Source: Rhizobium rhododendri
Lineage (GTDB): Bacteria; Pseudomonadota; Alphaproteobacteria; Rhizobiales; Rhizobiaceae
Direction of reading: 5' to 3'
Length of the DNA stretch: 64,000 bases
Assembly (NCBI RefSeq): GCF_007000325.2
Contig: NZ_CP117268.1
Coordinates: forward strand, 1,240,001-1,304,000
Part shown: positions 35,282 to 43,600 of the stretch, piece after piece
How the letters are laid out: every line of letters begins with the position of its first letter
Position numbering within the stretch: position 1 is the first letter of the stretch
Notes under the pieces: generated by a model
The model's input: the letters and a program-made list of their open reading frames with translations, nothing else
The model's database searches: none
What the model was told of the DNA's origin: nothing
Translations under genes and position numbers: made by a program

Positions 35282-36388
35282 CTAAGCCGCAGGCCTCGAC
35301 TGGTTCGGCTCGCGCGGCACCAGGTCGCGCATGTCCATGCGCAACTGCGGCAGTGCCTTCGGGTACTCCGACTGAATGAACTCGATCAGTTTTTCACGGA
35401 CCTCGCAACGAAGATCGAATGTCCGGCCGGCGCTCGATGCAGACACCAGAATGCGGACTTCGAGCACGGCCTCGCGAAAATCCGTGACGGCAACATTGAC
35501 CACGCGGCGGTCCCACAGGGCGGATGCCGCCGCTATCTCCTCGACCTTTGCGCGCAAGGCCGCCACCGGCACGCTGTAATCGAGATAGATCATGACAGTG
35601 CCGATCAGCGACGAGCTCTCACGTGTCCAGTTCTGGAACGGCTTCTCCATGAAATAGCTGAGCGGCAGGATCATTCGGCGCCAGTCCCAGAGCTTGACCA
35701 CGACATAGGTCGAGGTGATTTCCTCGACGTTGCCCCACTCGCCCTCAACAAGTAACGCGTCGTCGATGCGGATCGGCTGGGTGATCGCAAGCTGTATGCC
35801 GGCAAACAGGTTCTTCAGGACCGGCTGGAGGGCAAGACCGAGGACGATGCCGGCGACACCGGCCGAGGCAAGCAGGCTGACGCCGTATTGACGCACCGGC
35901 TCAAACGTCATCAGCGCTGCGGCGATCGCCACGATGACGATCATGAGATCGCCGATGCGCTGCATGATCTTCGATTGCGTCACATGCTTGCGGGCAAGCA
36001 GGTTGTCCTCCGCATCGAGCTTGAAACGCCGAAGGTAGACGATCATCCAGATGTGCAGGGCCGACTTGCTCATCCAGGCCACCTGCGCGATGAAGCAGAT
36101 GAGCAGGACGTGCCGCAACAAAGACGCCTGCACCTCGGTCAACGGCGCAACCGAGACCGCGAAAGCAAGCGCAGCGACGACGATGGCAAAACGCGCCGGC
36201 CGTTCCGTGCGCGAGATCAACGACCGCCAGAACAGATCCCAGGTGGCAACCAGCCGCGTGAGCATGTTAAAAAGAAGCTTGTGGACCACGAGGCCAGACA
36301 GGATCGCCGCAATGATCAGCACGAAGCCGACGACCCAGCCGGGCAGCCAGTTCAATTGATCGTCAACTTTTGCCAGAAATTCCTTCAT
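35282..36388 (-). CDS. MscS-family mechanosensitive channel
   Basis: It encodes 368 residues. About five membrane segments are followed by the pore-lining helix and MscS beta domain: VSLLASAGVAGIVLGLALQP with VLKNLFAGIQLAITQPIRID, then VEEITSTYVVVKLWDWRRMI (the vestibule lining) and a C-terminal alpha/beta domain. The A/G-rich pore helix and the QPIRIDD motif are characteristic. It is longer than E. coli MscS (286) because of extra N-terminal helices. Such channels release solutes on hypo-osmotic shock in the inner membrane. It is monocistronic. Confidence 0.88.
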   Translation of the reverse strand: MKEFLAKVDDQLNWLPGWVVGFVLIIAAILSGLVVHKLLFNMLTRLVATWDLFWRSLISRTERPARFAIVVAALAFAVSVAPLTEVQASLLRHVLLICFIAQVAWMSKSALHIWMIVYLRRFKLDAEDNLLARKHVTQSKIMQRIGDLMIVIVAIAAALMTFEPVRQYGVSLLASAGVAGIVLGLALQPVLKNLFAGIQLAITQPIRIDDALLVEGEWGNVEEITSTYVVVKLWDWRRMILPLSYFMEKPFQNWTRESSSLIGTVMIYLDYSVPVAALRAKVEEIAAASALWDRRVVNVAVTDFREAVLEVRILVSASSAGRTFDLRCEVREKLIEFIQSEYPKALPQLRMDMRDLVPREPNQSRPAA

Positions 36389-36650
36389 GCCCCCAAAATA
36401 GTGTGCAGTGCGGCATAGAAAAGGGTGCGCTGCAAAATTTGCATTCCGTGTCTCCTATGGACATCGGTTGCCTGCACTCGTCACCTCAGTCACGTTCAGG
36501 TCTCATAAACCATCCCCGTTCGGCAGTTCGGAAATAGTGGCGCGGGTGCCCTCATCAGCACCAAATCTTAAAGACACGCCCTTAGAACTGTAGGCCCCGT
36601 GCTGCCCGTAAATTTTGGCACGGAAAGCCTCTGTGTCCTGGAGCTGCCGA

Positions 36651-37613
36651 ATGCTGGAAGTCACCGAATTCAAACCCTCGTCGGCAGCCTTCGGCAAGAA
36701 GCGGATCGCCGTGCTGCTTCCCTGCTACAACGAGGCCGTGACGATCGCTAAGGTGGTGGCCGATTTCCAGATGTCGCTGCCGGGTGCCGCCGTCTATGTC
36801 TACGACAACAATTCATCCGACGGCACCGGCGCCATCGCCCGTGCTGCCGGCGCCGTCGTCCGGGCGGAGAAGCGGCAGGGCAAGGGCAATGTCATTCGTC
36901 GCATGTTTGCAGATATCGACGCCGACATCTATGTTCTTGCCGATGGTGACGGCACCTACTCGGCGCTGTTTGCCCCGATGCTGATTGACGCTCTGATTTC
37001 AGACGAGTTGGATTTCGTCAACGGCTCGCGCGTCTCGACACTCAGCGGCGCCTATCGACCCGGCCACCAGTTCGGCAACAGGCTGCTGTCCGGGATCGTC
37101 CGCTGGATCTTCGGACCGCAATTTTCAGATATGCTGTCCGGCTACAAGGTCCTGTCGCGCCGGTTCGTCAAATCGTTTCCAGCCATGTCCAGCGGCTTCG
37201 AGACGGAGACCGAGCTTGCAGTACATGCGCTGGAACTGCGCATGCCTTGCGCAGAATTGCCGACACCCTACAGCGAACGGCCGGAAGGTTCGGTGAGCAA
37301 GCTGAACACGGTGCGTGACGGTGCGCGTATCATGTTGATGATCGTCAAGCTCATCAAGGAAGAGCGGCCGCTGATGTTCTTCGGCCTGTTCGGCCTGCTG
37401 TTCTTTACCATTGCAACCGTGCTGATGGTGCCTGTCCTGATGACCTTTTTCGAGACCGGACTGGTTCCACGCCTGCCAACGGCAATCCTCAGCCTCGGTA
37501 TGGTGCTGCTCGGGTTTCTCAGCATCTTCACCGCCCTCATCCTCGACATGACCACCCGCGCCCGCCGAGAGATCAAACGCCTCATCTACCTGTCTGTCGG
37601 TCGGATTCTTTGA
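36651..37613 (+). CDS. Polyprenyl-phosphate-type GT2 with C-terminal membrane helices
   Basis: It encodes 320 residues from ATG 36651 with GGAG 7 bases before it (a TTG 36 bases upstream is less likely). The GT2 domain has IAVLLPCYNEAVTIAKVVAD, then VYVYDNNSSDGTGAIARAAG, DADIYVLADGDGTYSA (DxD) and FETETELAVHALEL. Two C-terminal helices follow (FFGLFGLLFFTIATVLMVPV, LSLGMVLLGFLSIFTALILD). This is the dolichyl/undecaprenyl-phosphate mannose or glucose synthase architecture, making a lipid-linked sugar donor at the inner membrane. It is convergent with serA and not part of the AT-rich island, so it is probably a core gene. Confidence 0.87.
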   Translation: MLEVTEFKPSSAAFGKKRIAVLLPCYNEAVTIAKVVADFQMSLPGAAVYVYDNNSSDGTGAIARAAGAVVRAEKRQGKGNVIRRMFADIDADIYVLADGDGTYSALFAPMLIDALISDELDFVNGSRVSTLSGAYRPGHQFGNRLLSGIVRWIFGPQFSDMLSGYKVLSRRFVKSFPAMSSGFETETELAVHALELRMPCAELPTPYSERPEGSVSKLNTVRDGARIMLMIVKLIKEERPLMFFGLFGLLFFTIATVLMVPVLMTFFETGLVPRLPTAILSLGMVLLGFLSIFTALILDMTTRARREIKRLIYLSVGRIL

Positions 37614-37631
37614 ATACTACTGAAAACGCGT

Positions 37632-37661
37632 AAAGCCGACGCGATCGCTCGCGCCGGCTTT
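37632..37661. terminator. Bidirectional hairpin between GT2 and serA
   Basis: AAAGCCGACGCGA pairs with TCGCGCCGGCTTT around TCGC with one wobble. The A and T runs on the two sides suit termination of the two convergent genes in both directions. Confidence 0.65.
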
Positions 37662-37680
37662 GAGTTGAGTTGACGATAGA

Positions 37681-39276
37681 TCAGTCGACGTTGAAGACCA
37701 GAGGCCGCGCCTGGCGGATGGCAGGATTGGCCGTCAGCTTTGCCAACACATCGTCGCTGATCGCACCATCGACGTAGAGCAGTGCAATCGCATCGCCGCC
37801 CTGGCTGTCGCGTCCGAGCTGGAAGTTGGCGATGTTGACATCGGCCTGCCCGAGTGTCGTCCCGATGAAACCGATCATGCCGGGAACGTCGGTGTTGGTG
37901 ATGTAGACCATGTGCTGGCCGACATCGGCGTCCAGGTTGATGTTCTTGATCTGGATGAAGCGCGGCTTGCCATCCGAGAACACAGTGCCTGCAACCGAGC
38001 GGGTCATGCCGTCGGTCTTGACGGTCAGCTTGATGTAGCCGTCATAGACGCCGGTCTTGTCGCGCTTGACCTCGGACAGCACGATGCCCTTTTCCTTGAT
38101 CATGATCGGCGCCGAGACCATGTTCACGTCAGACACCTGGGTACGGATCAGGCCGGCCAGCAATGCCGATGTCAGTGCCTTGGTGTTCATGTTGGCCGTA
38201 ACGCCGTCGTAGAGGATCTCGATTTCCTTGATCGGCTCGTCCGTCACCTGGCCGACGAAAGCGCCAAGCACGTCGGCAAGACGGATGAACGGCTTCAGCA
38301 GCGGTGCTTCCTCGGCAGTGATGGACGGCATGTTGATGGCGTTGGAAACGGCGCCCTTCATCAGGTAGTCCGACATCTGCTCGGCGACCTGCAGGGCGAC
38401 ATTTTCCTGCGCCTCAATGGTGGCAGCGCCCAGATGCGGCGTGCAGACGACGTTCGGCAGACCGAACAACGGGCTTTCCTTAGCAGGCTCGACCTCGAAG
38501 ACGTCGAAGGCCGCACCGGCGACATGGCCGGACTTTATGGCTTCAGCAAGGGCTGCCTCATCGACCAGCCCGCCGCGCGCGCAGTTGATGATGCGAACAC
38601 CTGGCTTCGTCTTTGCAAGCGCCTCCTTGTTGAGGATGCCGCGCGTCTTGTCGGTCATCGGAACATGCAAGGTGATGAAGTCAGCCTGTGCAAGAAGCTC
38701 CTCCAGTTCGACCTTGGTGACGCCCATTTCCTCGGCCCGCTCCTTGGACAGGAAGGGATCGTAGGCGATGACGTGCATCTTCAGCCCCAGGGCGCGCGAA
38801 ATGACGATAGAGCCGATGTTTCCGGCACCGATGACGCCGAGTGTCTTGCCGGTGATTTCAACACCCATGAATTTCGACTTTTCCCACTTGCCGGCCTGCG
38901 TCGAGGCATCGGCCTGTGGCAATTGGCGGGCAACGGCAAACATCAGCGCAATAGCGTGTTCGGCCGTCGTGATCGAATTGCCGAACGGCGTGTTCATGAC
39001 GATGATGCCGCGGCGGGACGCTGCCGGGATATCGACATTGTCAACGCCGATGCCGGCGCGGCCAATGACCTTGAGATTGGTGGCGGCAGCGATCAGCTTT
39101 TCCGTCGCCTTGGTCGCGGAGCGGATCGCGAGACCGTCATAATTGCCGATGATTTCGGCAAGTTTGTCCTTGTCCTTGCCGAGTTGCGGCTGGAAATCGA
39201 CCTCGACGCCACGGTCGCGGAAAATCTGGACGGCAGTTTCCGACAATTCGTCGGATACGAGAACGCGAGGTGCCAT
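37681..39276 (-). CDS. serA: D-3-phosphoglycerate dehydrogenase
   Basis: It encodes 531 residues, the long type-1 form (about 525-530). The NAD-binding fold has GKTLGVIGAGNIGSIVISRA (about residues 145-165). The catalytic residues are Arg in INCARGGLVDEAAL, Glu in FDVFEVEPA, and His in CTPHLGAAT. An intervening domain and a C-terminal ACT domain (VYITNTDVPGMIGFIGTTLG) follow. It catalyses the first step of serine synthesis, 3-phosphoglycerate to 3-phosphohydroxypyruvate; the ACT domain may allow serine feedback. It starts 82 bases after serC on the same strand, so serC-serA form an operon. Confidence 0.96.
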   Translation of the reverse strand: MAPRVLVSDELSETAVQIFRDRGVEVDFQPQLGKDKDKLAEIIGNYDGLAIRSATKATEKLIAAATNLKVIGRAGIGVDNVDIPAASRRGIIVMNTPFGNSITTAEHAIALMFAVARQLPQADASTQAGKWEKSKFMGVEITGKTLGVIGAGNIGSIVISRALGLKMHVIAYDPFLSKERAEEMGVTKVELEELLAQADFITLHVPMTDKTRGILNKEALAKTKPGVRIINCARGGLVDEAALAEAIKSGHVAGAAFDVFEVEPAKESPLFGLPNVVCTPHLGAATIEAQENVALQVAEQMSDYLMKGAVSNAINMPSITAEEAPLLKPFIRLADVLGAFVGQVTDEPIKEIEILYDGVTANMNTKALTSALLAGLIRTQVSDVNMVSAPIMIKEKGIVLSEVKRDKTGVYDGYIKLTVKTDGMTRSVAGTVFSDGKPRFIQIKNINLDADVGQHMVYITNTDVPGMIGFIGTTLGQADVNIANFQLGRDSQGGDAIALLYVDGAISDDVLAKLTANPAIRQARPLVFNVD

Positions 39277-39358
39277 GATGGCCTCCTGAGAATGGGTTCA
39301 GCGATGAAGTCATGAAATGTTGTGGCTCCGCCCTCTCGGCGGAGCCTGGATCGCTCGG

Positions 39359-40537
39359 TCAGGCAGCAGCCTTGGAAAGCGTTGCCTTCTGCGTCTGGAA
39401 AGCCCAGGCGAGCCAAGGCATAAGTGCCTTCATATCCGATGTCTCGATCGTCGCACCGGCCCAGATGCGCAGACCGGACGGCGCATCGCGGTAATGGCCG
39501 ACGTCGAATGCCACCGCTTCCTTTTCGAGGAGCGCGACAAGACCTTTTGCGAAGGCAGCCTGGCCATCCTCGTCGAGCGCCGAGACTTCCGTGTCGACAA
39601 TACGCAGGCAGACGGATGTGTTGGAGGCTGTTTCCGGCTTTACCGCGAGATTGGCGATCCAGTCGTTGGCAGCGACAAAGTCGGCAATGACTTTGGCATT
39701 GGCATCTGCCCGGCCGATGAGCGCCTTCAGGCCTCCGAGAGATTTCGCCCAAAGCAGCGCATCAATGTAATCCTCGACGCAGAGCATCGACGGCGTATTG
39801 ATCGTCTCACCGGTGAAGATGCCTTCGATCAGCTTGCCGCCCGAAGTCATGCGGAAGATCTTCGGCAGTGGCCAGGCAGGGACGTACGTCGTCAGCCGCT
39901 CGACGGCACGAGGCGAGAGGATGATAACCCCATGGGCCCCCTCCCCGCCCAAAACTTTCTGCCAAGAGAAGGTGGTCACGTCGAGCTTGGCAAAATCGAG
40001 GTCCTGCGCGAAAGCGGCCGAGGTGGCGTCGCAGATCGTCAGGCCCTTGCGGTCGGCCGGAATGAAGTCAGCGTTCGGCACGCGGACGCCGGAGGTGGTG
40101 CCGTTCCAGGTGAAGACGACGTCGCGGTCGAAATCGATGGTCGACAAGTTCGGCAGCTCGCCGTAGTCGGCTTCGATCTTGCGTGCATCATTCAGCTTCA
40201 GCTGCTTGACGACGTCCGTCACCCAGCCGGCGCCAAAGCTTTCCCAGGCCACCATATCGACGCCGCGCTCGCCGAGCAGAGACCACATCGCCATTTCGAC
40301 GGCGCCGGTGTCGGAGGCAGGCACGATGCCGATACGATAATCGGCCGGTACGTTCAGAATTTCACGGGTAAGTTCTATGGCTTGCTTGAGCTTGGTCTTT
40401 CCGACCTTTGCGCGGTGCGAGCGGCCAAGCGCCGCATCGGAAAGAGCATCGAGCGACCAACCGGGGCGCTTCGAGCATGGGCCAGAAGAAAAATGGGTAT
40501 TGTGCGGACGGATGTCCGGCTTTGCGGTCTCAGTCAT
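39359..40537 (-). CDS. serC: Phosphoserine aminotransferase
   Basis: It encodes 392 residues of the alphaproteobacterial-type Ser[21 protein letters not shown] at the N-terminus, [34 protein letters not shown], and the PLP-lysine region [20 protein letters not shown]. It converts 3-phosphohydroxypyruvate and glutamate to phosphoserine. ATG 40537 lies 4 bases after a small hairpin whose loop carries the GAGAGG ribosome site. This suggests regulation at translation initiation (see leader). serA follows. Confidence 0.95.
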   Translation of the reverse strand: MTETAKPDIRPHNTHFSSGPCSKRPGWSLDALSDAALGRSHRAKVGKTKLKQAIELTREILNVPADYRIGIVPASDTGAVEMAMWSLLGERGVDMVAWESFGAGWVTDVVKQLKLNDARKIEADYGELPNLSTIDFDRDVVFTWNGTTSGVRVPNADFIPADRKGLTICDATSAAFAQDLDFAKLDVTTFSWQKVLGGEGAHGVIILSPRAVERLTTYVPAWPLPKIFRMTSGGKLIEGIFTGETINTPSMLCVEDYIDALLWAKSLGGLKALIGRADANAKVIADFVAANDWIANLAVKPETASNTSVCLRIVDTEVSALDEDGQAAFAKGLVALLEKEAVAFDVGHYRDAPSGLRIWAGATIETSDMKALMPWLAWAFQTQKATLSKAAA

Positions 40538-40540
40538 GAG

Positions 40541-40582
40541 GCTATCCTCTCAGATAGAAAGCCCTTCGTTGGGGAAGGGTGG
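40541..40582 (-). promoter_or_regulatory. serC leader hairpins, probable serC RNA motif
   Basis: On the minus strand a stem-loop CCCTTCCCCAACGAAGGG (40579-40562) is followed by CTATC-TGAGAG-GATAG (40557-40542), then CCTC and the serC ATG. The ribosome-binding GAGAGG is partly inside the second hairpin. A conserved two-hairpin serC motif directly upstream of serC in Rhizobiales has been described by comparative genomics. The match here is by position and architecture; I could not align it to the model. Confidence 0.5.
40563..40582. repeat. 20-bp direct repeat, serC-side copy
   Basis: CCTTCGTTGGGGAAGGGTGG, identical to 43490-43509. Both copies include the palindrome CCTTCGTTGGGGAAGG. The two bracket the decayed prophage-like block of about 2.9 kb. 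Confidence 0.8.
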
Positions 40583-40755
40583 CCCGCCGTCACCAATACT
40601 TGAGGCCTTGAAAAAGAGCAATAGCCAAGGCGTGTTGGCCCCTCGGAAGGCTACAGTTTCGTCCTCGATCTTTTTGACGACTACGGTCATTCCTTGGAAG
40701 ATCACATCGAACGAGAAAAAAACGGCGGCGGCGTTGCGGTTGGCGGCGGCGGTTG

Positions 40756-41232
40756 ATGGTCGTCGAATTCAGACGGAACTCCAAACGCCTTGAGAAGATG
40801 CGAGTCAATCCGCACGGCGACTGGAGCATCCAGGATGTTGAAGGGGTTTGCCGCGAGCATGATATCGCTTGCGAGATGCCCACCAACGGTTTCCACTTCA
40901 AGGTCAAACACCATTCTCAGAATGAGATTTTAACCGTACGTTTCAAACGGCCCGTAAAAGCTGTATACATCAAGAAACTCATCGCGTTCATCGACGCTGT
41001 CAGGACTGCCAAATGGCAAGCTACGATTATAAAATCATCATCGAGCCGTTGTCCAAAGAAGATGGCGGCGGCTACATCGCTACCGTTCCAGATCTTCCCG
41101 GCTGCATGTCTGACGGCGAATCGGCCGTGGAAGCCGCTGCGAACGTTCAGGACGCGATCGGTTGTTGGCTTGAAACCGCTCACGACATGGGTCGCTATAC
41201 CCCTGTCGCATCTTCGGAATATCATCGTATGA
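40756..41232 (+). CDS. hicA: HicA-type toxin with read-through C-terminus
   Basis: ATG 40756 (a TTG at 40753 is adjacent). Residues 1-87 are a HicA domain: KRLEKMRVNPHGDWSIQDVE, then MPTNGFHFKVKHHS, with the active-site His in the GxHxxxxH region, and VYIKKLIAFIDAVRTAK. Normal members of this subtype end here at about 85-90 residues. In this frame no stop follows, and another 70 codons run out of frame over hicB to 41232. Either the stop codon was lost or the toxin is made as an extended protein. HicA is an mRNA interferase inhibited by HicB. GC and position suggest a phage or island origin. Confidence 0.75.
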   Translation: MVVEFRRNSKRLEKMRVNPHGDWSIQDVEGVCREHDIACEMPTNGFHFKVKHHSQNEILTVRFKRPVKAVYIKKLIAFIDAVRTAKWQATIIKSSSSRCPKKMAAATSLPFQIFPAACLTANRPWKPLRTFRTRSVVGLKPLTTWVAIPLSHLRNIIV

Positions 41233-41240
41233 GTCCATAG
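41013..41240 (+). CDS. hicB: HicB-type antitoxin
   Basis: It encodes 75 residues: MASYDYKIIIEPLSKEDGGG, YIATVPDLPGCMSDGESAVE and AAANVQDAIGCWLETAHDMG. This is the complete partial-RNase-H-like HicB fold. A C-terminal DNA-binding domain is absent, which is common in short HicB proteins. It begins directly after the HicA domain, in another frame. A strong terminator follows 50 bases downstream, so hicAB is a self-contained unit. Its frame is intact. Confidence 0.88.
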   Translation: MASYDYKIIIEPLSKEDGGGYIATVPDLPGCMSDGESAVEAAANVQDAIGCWLETAHDMGRYTPVASSEYHRMSP

Positions 41241-41289
41241 CCGGCTTCGGCGGCTTAGTCGGCGCTTCTAAGAAGGCCGACCCCATGAG

Positions 41290-41319
41290 ACCCGAGGTTA
41301 ACGCCTCGGGTTTTTCTTT
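41290..41319 (+). terminator. Rho-independent terminator after hicAB
   Basis: CCCGAGG-TTAACG-CCTCGGG followed by TTTTTCTTT: a 7-bp perfect GC-rich stem with U-tract. Confidence 0.85.
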
Positions 41320-41775
41320 GCCTCGAGCATCAGCCCGACGCCTGTGACCTGCAGCCAATTAACAAGCTCGGGATTCGAGATCGAAGCTAGCCCGAACCAG
41401 ACCGAAGCCTCAGATAATCGGAGCTCCCAATAATAGTCCCAAGGGAGAAATCCGGCTTCCGGTATCTCCGGGTCCGGGCTTTCCGTCTCAGAGCGCTTGT
41501 TTCTAACTTGGCGGGTCTCGCGGTTGGCATCCTTCACGCAGTCGTAGCGAGCAATGATCGCCACGGCTTCGCTGAGAGTTTGACCGAGGTCTTGGTAGAA
41601 TTTGCACGCTCCCGGACGCCGCGGCGATCCGGTCATAGATCCAGCCAGCCTGAGGCGAAAAGACGATACCAAAGTCTCTCTTTAGAACAGCGGCAACTAA
41701 GGATAGCGCGTCGAAGGAGGCGAGCGCCTGCGCCACATAGGTTTGCTGCTCGCGGGTGAGTTTTGCTTTGCTCAT
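41298..41775 (-). pseudogene. Phage DUF2280-like protein, frameshifted
   Basis: From ATG 41775 the frame reads MSKAKLTREQQTYVAQALAS, then FDALSLVAAVLKRDFGIVFS, which resembles the N-terminus of DUF2280 phage proteins (KLTxExxxFVVQALACFDxPSxVAxxVKxxFG). Near 41620 the frame changes. The continuation FYQDLGQTLSEAVAIIARYD, then WDYYWELRLSEASVWFGL runs to 41298 without a known match. In phages such genes sit beside the terminase and the putative metallopeptidase, as here. Confidence 0.5.
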
Positions 41776-41800
41776 GGGAATATCAAGACGCCATCCAGTT

Positions 41801-42413
41801 TCAGGCCACGCGCAGATTGCATGTGCCGCATGCGTGGTCGATATGGGCTCGGGCAATCTCAGGCGGCCGGTTGGTTGCATTGATTATCTCGCGAACGCCG
41901 GAAGCATCTGCTCCATAGCCGCCGAGAACGCCGATGAACTGTTCTGCGTCGTGGCCTCGAATGATGTAGACTAGGCGGCCTGTCTGCTTATTGAACTTTG
42001 GCTGGCCGAAGTCGTCCAAATCTTAAGCTGCAGGATAAAGCTCGTGCTCGACAAGCGCCATCAGTTTGGCGTCGCCACATTGGGCACAATAGCTGGCAGC
42101 AAGCGTGATGATGAAGTCTGGTATCTGCCCAAACCATTCCATGACCTGCTCGGCGCGAGCACGGGACCACTTGCCCATGACGCCCTGAGGCTTTCCCTCT
42201 TCGCATTGACCGATGACACGTTTCCCCTTTGCGTGAGTTCTCGACGACGTCGGCCAGATGATCGTGATCCGGATTGTGGACGCGCGAGGCTTCGTTGAAG
42301 ATTGGCGCCACTACCCATTCGGCAATATCAGGGGCCGGAATGAAGGTGACGGGATTGTCGACGGCAGCCAGGCTTTTGGGTGGATACGGGCTGACTGTCA
42401 CAGTGTCTTCCAT
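41801..42413 (-). pseudogene. Putative phage metallopeptidase, decayed
   Basis: From ATG 42413: FIPAPDIAEWVVAPIFNEAS and RVHNPDHDHLADVVEN, then a one-base shift near 42222. In the next frame come RVIGQCEEGKPQGVMGKWSR, then FGQIPDFIITLAASYCAQCG and LMALVEHELYPAA, TAA at 42024, then DLDDFGQPKFNKQTGRLVYI and RGHDAEQFIGVLGGYGADAS. The order is that of the putative phage metallopeptidase family, where HELYH is the zinc motif. Here it reads HELYP, so the second metal ligand is lost. It is dead by frameshift, nonsense and active-site loss. Confidence 0.7.
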
Positions 42414-42629
42414 ATAAAGCGGCCTAGCGGCTGGTAACGAGCGCGGCCCAGAAGCATCAACACGCCGAACGCCACAAACGCGATAGCAACGACTAAGCAA
42501 ACACCGATCGAGGCCTTGTGCATTTTGTAAGTCTTCTGCTAGCTTTAGATTGACTGCCGATCGCATGCGTGTGTTACTGTGGATGCCGCGCAAACCCGCG
42601 CCGCGCCCAAATAAAAATAGAGGCCTGCG

Positions 42630-42842
42630 ATGCCGCTTCGTTTTGTGCTGTTGCTCGCACTGATAATTTCAACAGGATCTTCGTTTGTCGCTAGAAATGC
42701 GCCAAGTACCGGCAACTTAAGGGCCGGTGAAGTCGTCTATACAGACGATGGCAAATGCCCGCATGGGCAGATTGCCAAGGTCACCGGTGGCAATCATCGG
42801 GAAGGTATACCTAGAAAGCACGAATGCGTTGTCCACAAGTAG
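42630..42842 (+). CDS. Small exported protein, DUF6719-like
   Basis: It encodes 70 residues with a signal peptide (MPLRFVLLLALIISTGSSFV) and a short mature part: NLRAGEVVYTDDGKCPHGQI, AKVTGGN and a terminal CVVHK. The two cysteines (in CPHGQI and ECVV) and GxVVxxDDGxCPxGQIxxVTGG resemble the DUF6719 family of small alphaproteobacterial exported proteins, as far as I recall. The ATG has GAGG upstream (AATAGAGGCCTGCG). It is a single gene on the plus strand between decayed phage genes. Function unknown. Confidence 0.6.
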   Translation: MPLRFVLLLALIISTGSSFVARNAPSTGNLRAGEVVYTDDGKCPHGQIAKVTGGNHREGIPRKHECVVHK

Positions 42843-42860
42843 GACGTCACCTAAAACATT

Positions 42861-42937
42861 TGCTTAAGCTGGCAGGACTTGAACCTGCGGCCTCCAAGTT
42901 ATGGGCCTGACGAGCGACCAGGCTGCTCTACCCGACG
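42861..42937 (-). pseudogene. Degenerate initiator tRNA-fMet copy
   Basis: Minus strand from 42937: GGGTAGAGCAGCCTGGTCGC (D-arm GAGC/GCTC intact), anticodon arm TCAGG-CCCATAA-CTTGG with CAT anticodon, variable AGGCC and T-arm GCAGG-TTCAAGT-CCTGC. This is the initiator pattern seen in rhizobia. The acceptor stem does not pair (5' CGTCGGG side against CAGCTTA) and the end reads AGCA instead of ACCA. So it is a tRNA-derived relic, perhaps an old phage or island attachment site. Confidence 0.6.
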
Positions 42938-43039
42938 TGAACGAGAATTTTGGATGGGATGCTGAACGGGGAGCCGTGAAGCTCGCTCTGCGGGACCGGC
43001 GAAATCCGCACTGCACATCCCAAATCAAATCACCGCTGC

Positions 43040-43386
43040 CTATAATCCCTTCGGCACACATACCAAGCGATTCTTCGGTCGGCTGGAACTCGATTTCGAG
43101 AAGGCGCTTGTTCGGGTGGAGTCTGGAATGAATGAGGTTCCACTGCCCAAAGCGATAAATTCGGAGAAAGGGAAAGGCGCCCAGCTGATAGGGTCTTTGC
43201 CAGGGTGCCAGTCCGGGTGACCGAACACATATTGCTTTTCACATTCGACGCATGCCTTCATGCCAAAGGTCACAGTGCCGGCGATGCCTCCGCACCATGG
43301 GGAACAAGCTCCATTGGTGAAGCAGATACCGACTGTGGAAGCTTGCGCACAGCGAGAGCGAATTCTTCTTCGTCTTGCTTAGTCAT
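43040..43386 (-). pseudogene. Unknown phage-type protein with frameshift
   Basis: From ATG 43386 the frame gives MTKQDEEEFALAV and closes early. A neighbouring frame continues with CFTNGACSPWCGGIAGTVTF, then MKACVECEKQYVFGHPDWHP and SWAPFPFSEF to 43040. The CxxC patterns suggest a small metal-binding protein. I know no family name. It is broken by at least one indel near 43325. Confidence 0.4.
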
Positions 43387-43489
43387 ACCCTGCGCTCCGA
43401 GCTCTACAGCCCCTCAGCTCACATGCCGCCAGCGTAAAGAAAAAGTGTTTACGTCTGCTAAAACAGATAGTTAGTATTTACAAAACGTT

Positions 43490-43509
43490 CCTTCGTTGGG
43501 GAAGGGTGG
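43490..43509. repeat. 20-bp direct repeat, omp-side copy
   Basis: Identical to 40563-40582. It lies between the decayed phage genes and the 3' end of the outer-membrane protein gene. There is no serC-like start downstream on the minus strand, so this copy is not a functional leader. Confidence 0.8.
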
Positions 43510-43600
43510 GCGGCCGCTGTGGGTCAAGGGGGACACGGCCGAAGTCAAGAAGGGTGTCGTGAGGAGAGGATCTTTTGTCGCGGCGGCAATCTTATGAAGG

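Noticed and set aside
37912..39315. 467-codon open frame antisense to serA
   Set aside because: It mirrors the codon pattern of a clearly conserved serA gene in a GC-rich genome and has no recognisable domain.
39317..40603. 428-codon open frame antisense to serC
   Set aside because: Shadow of serC; no family features and no ribosome site.
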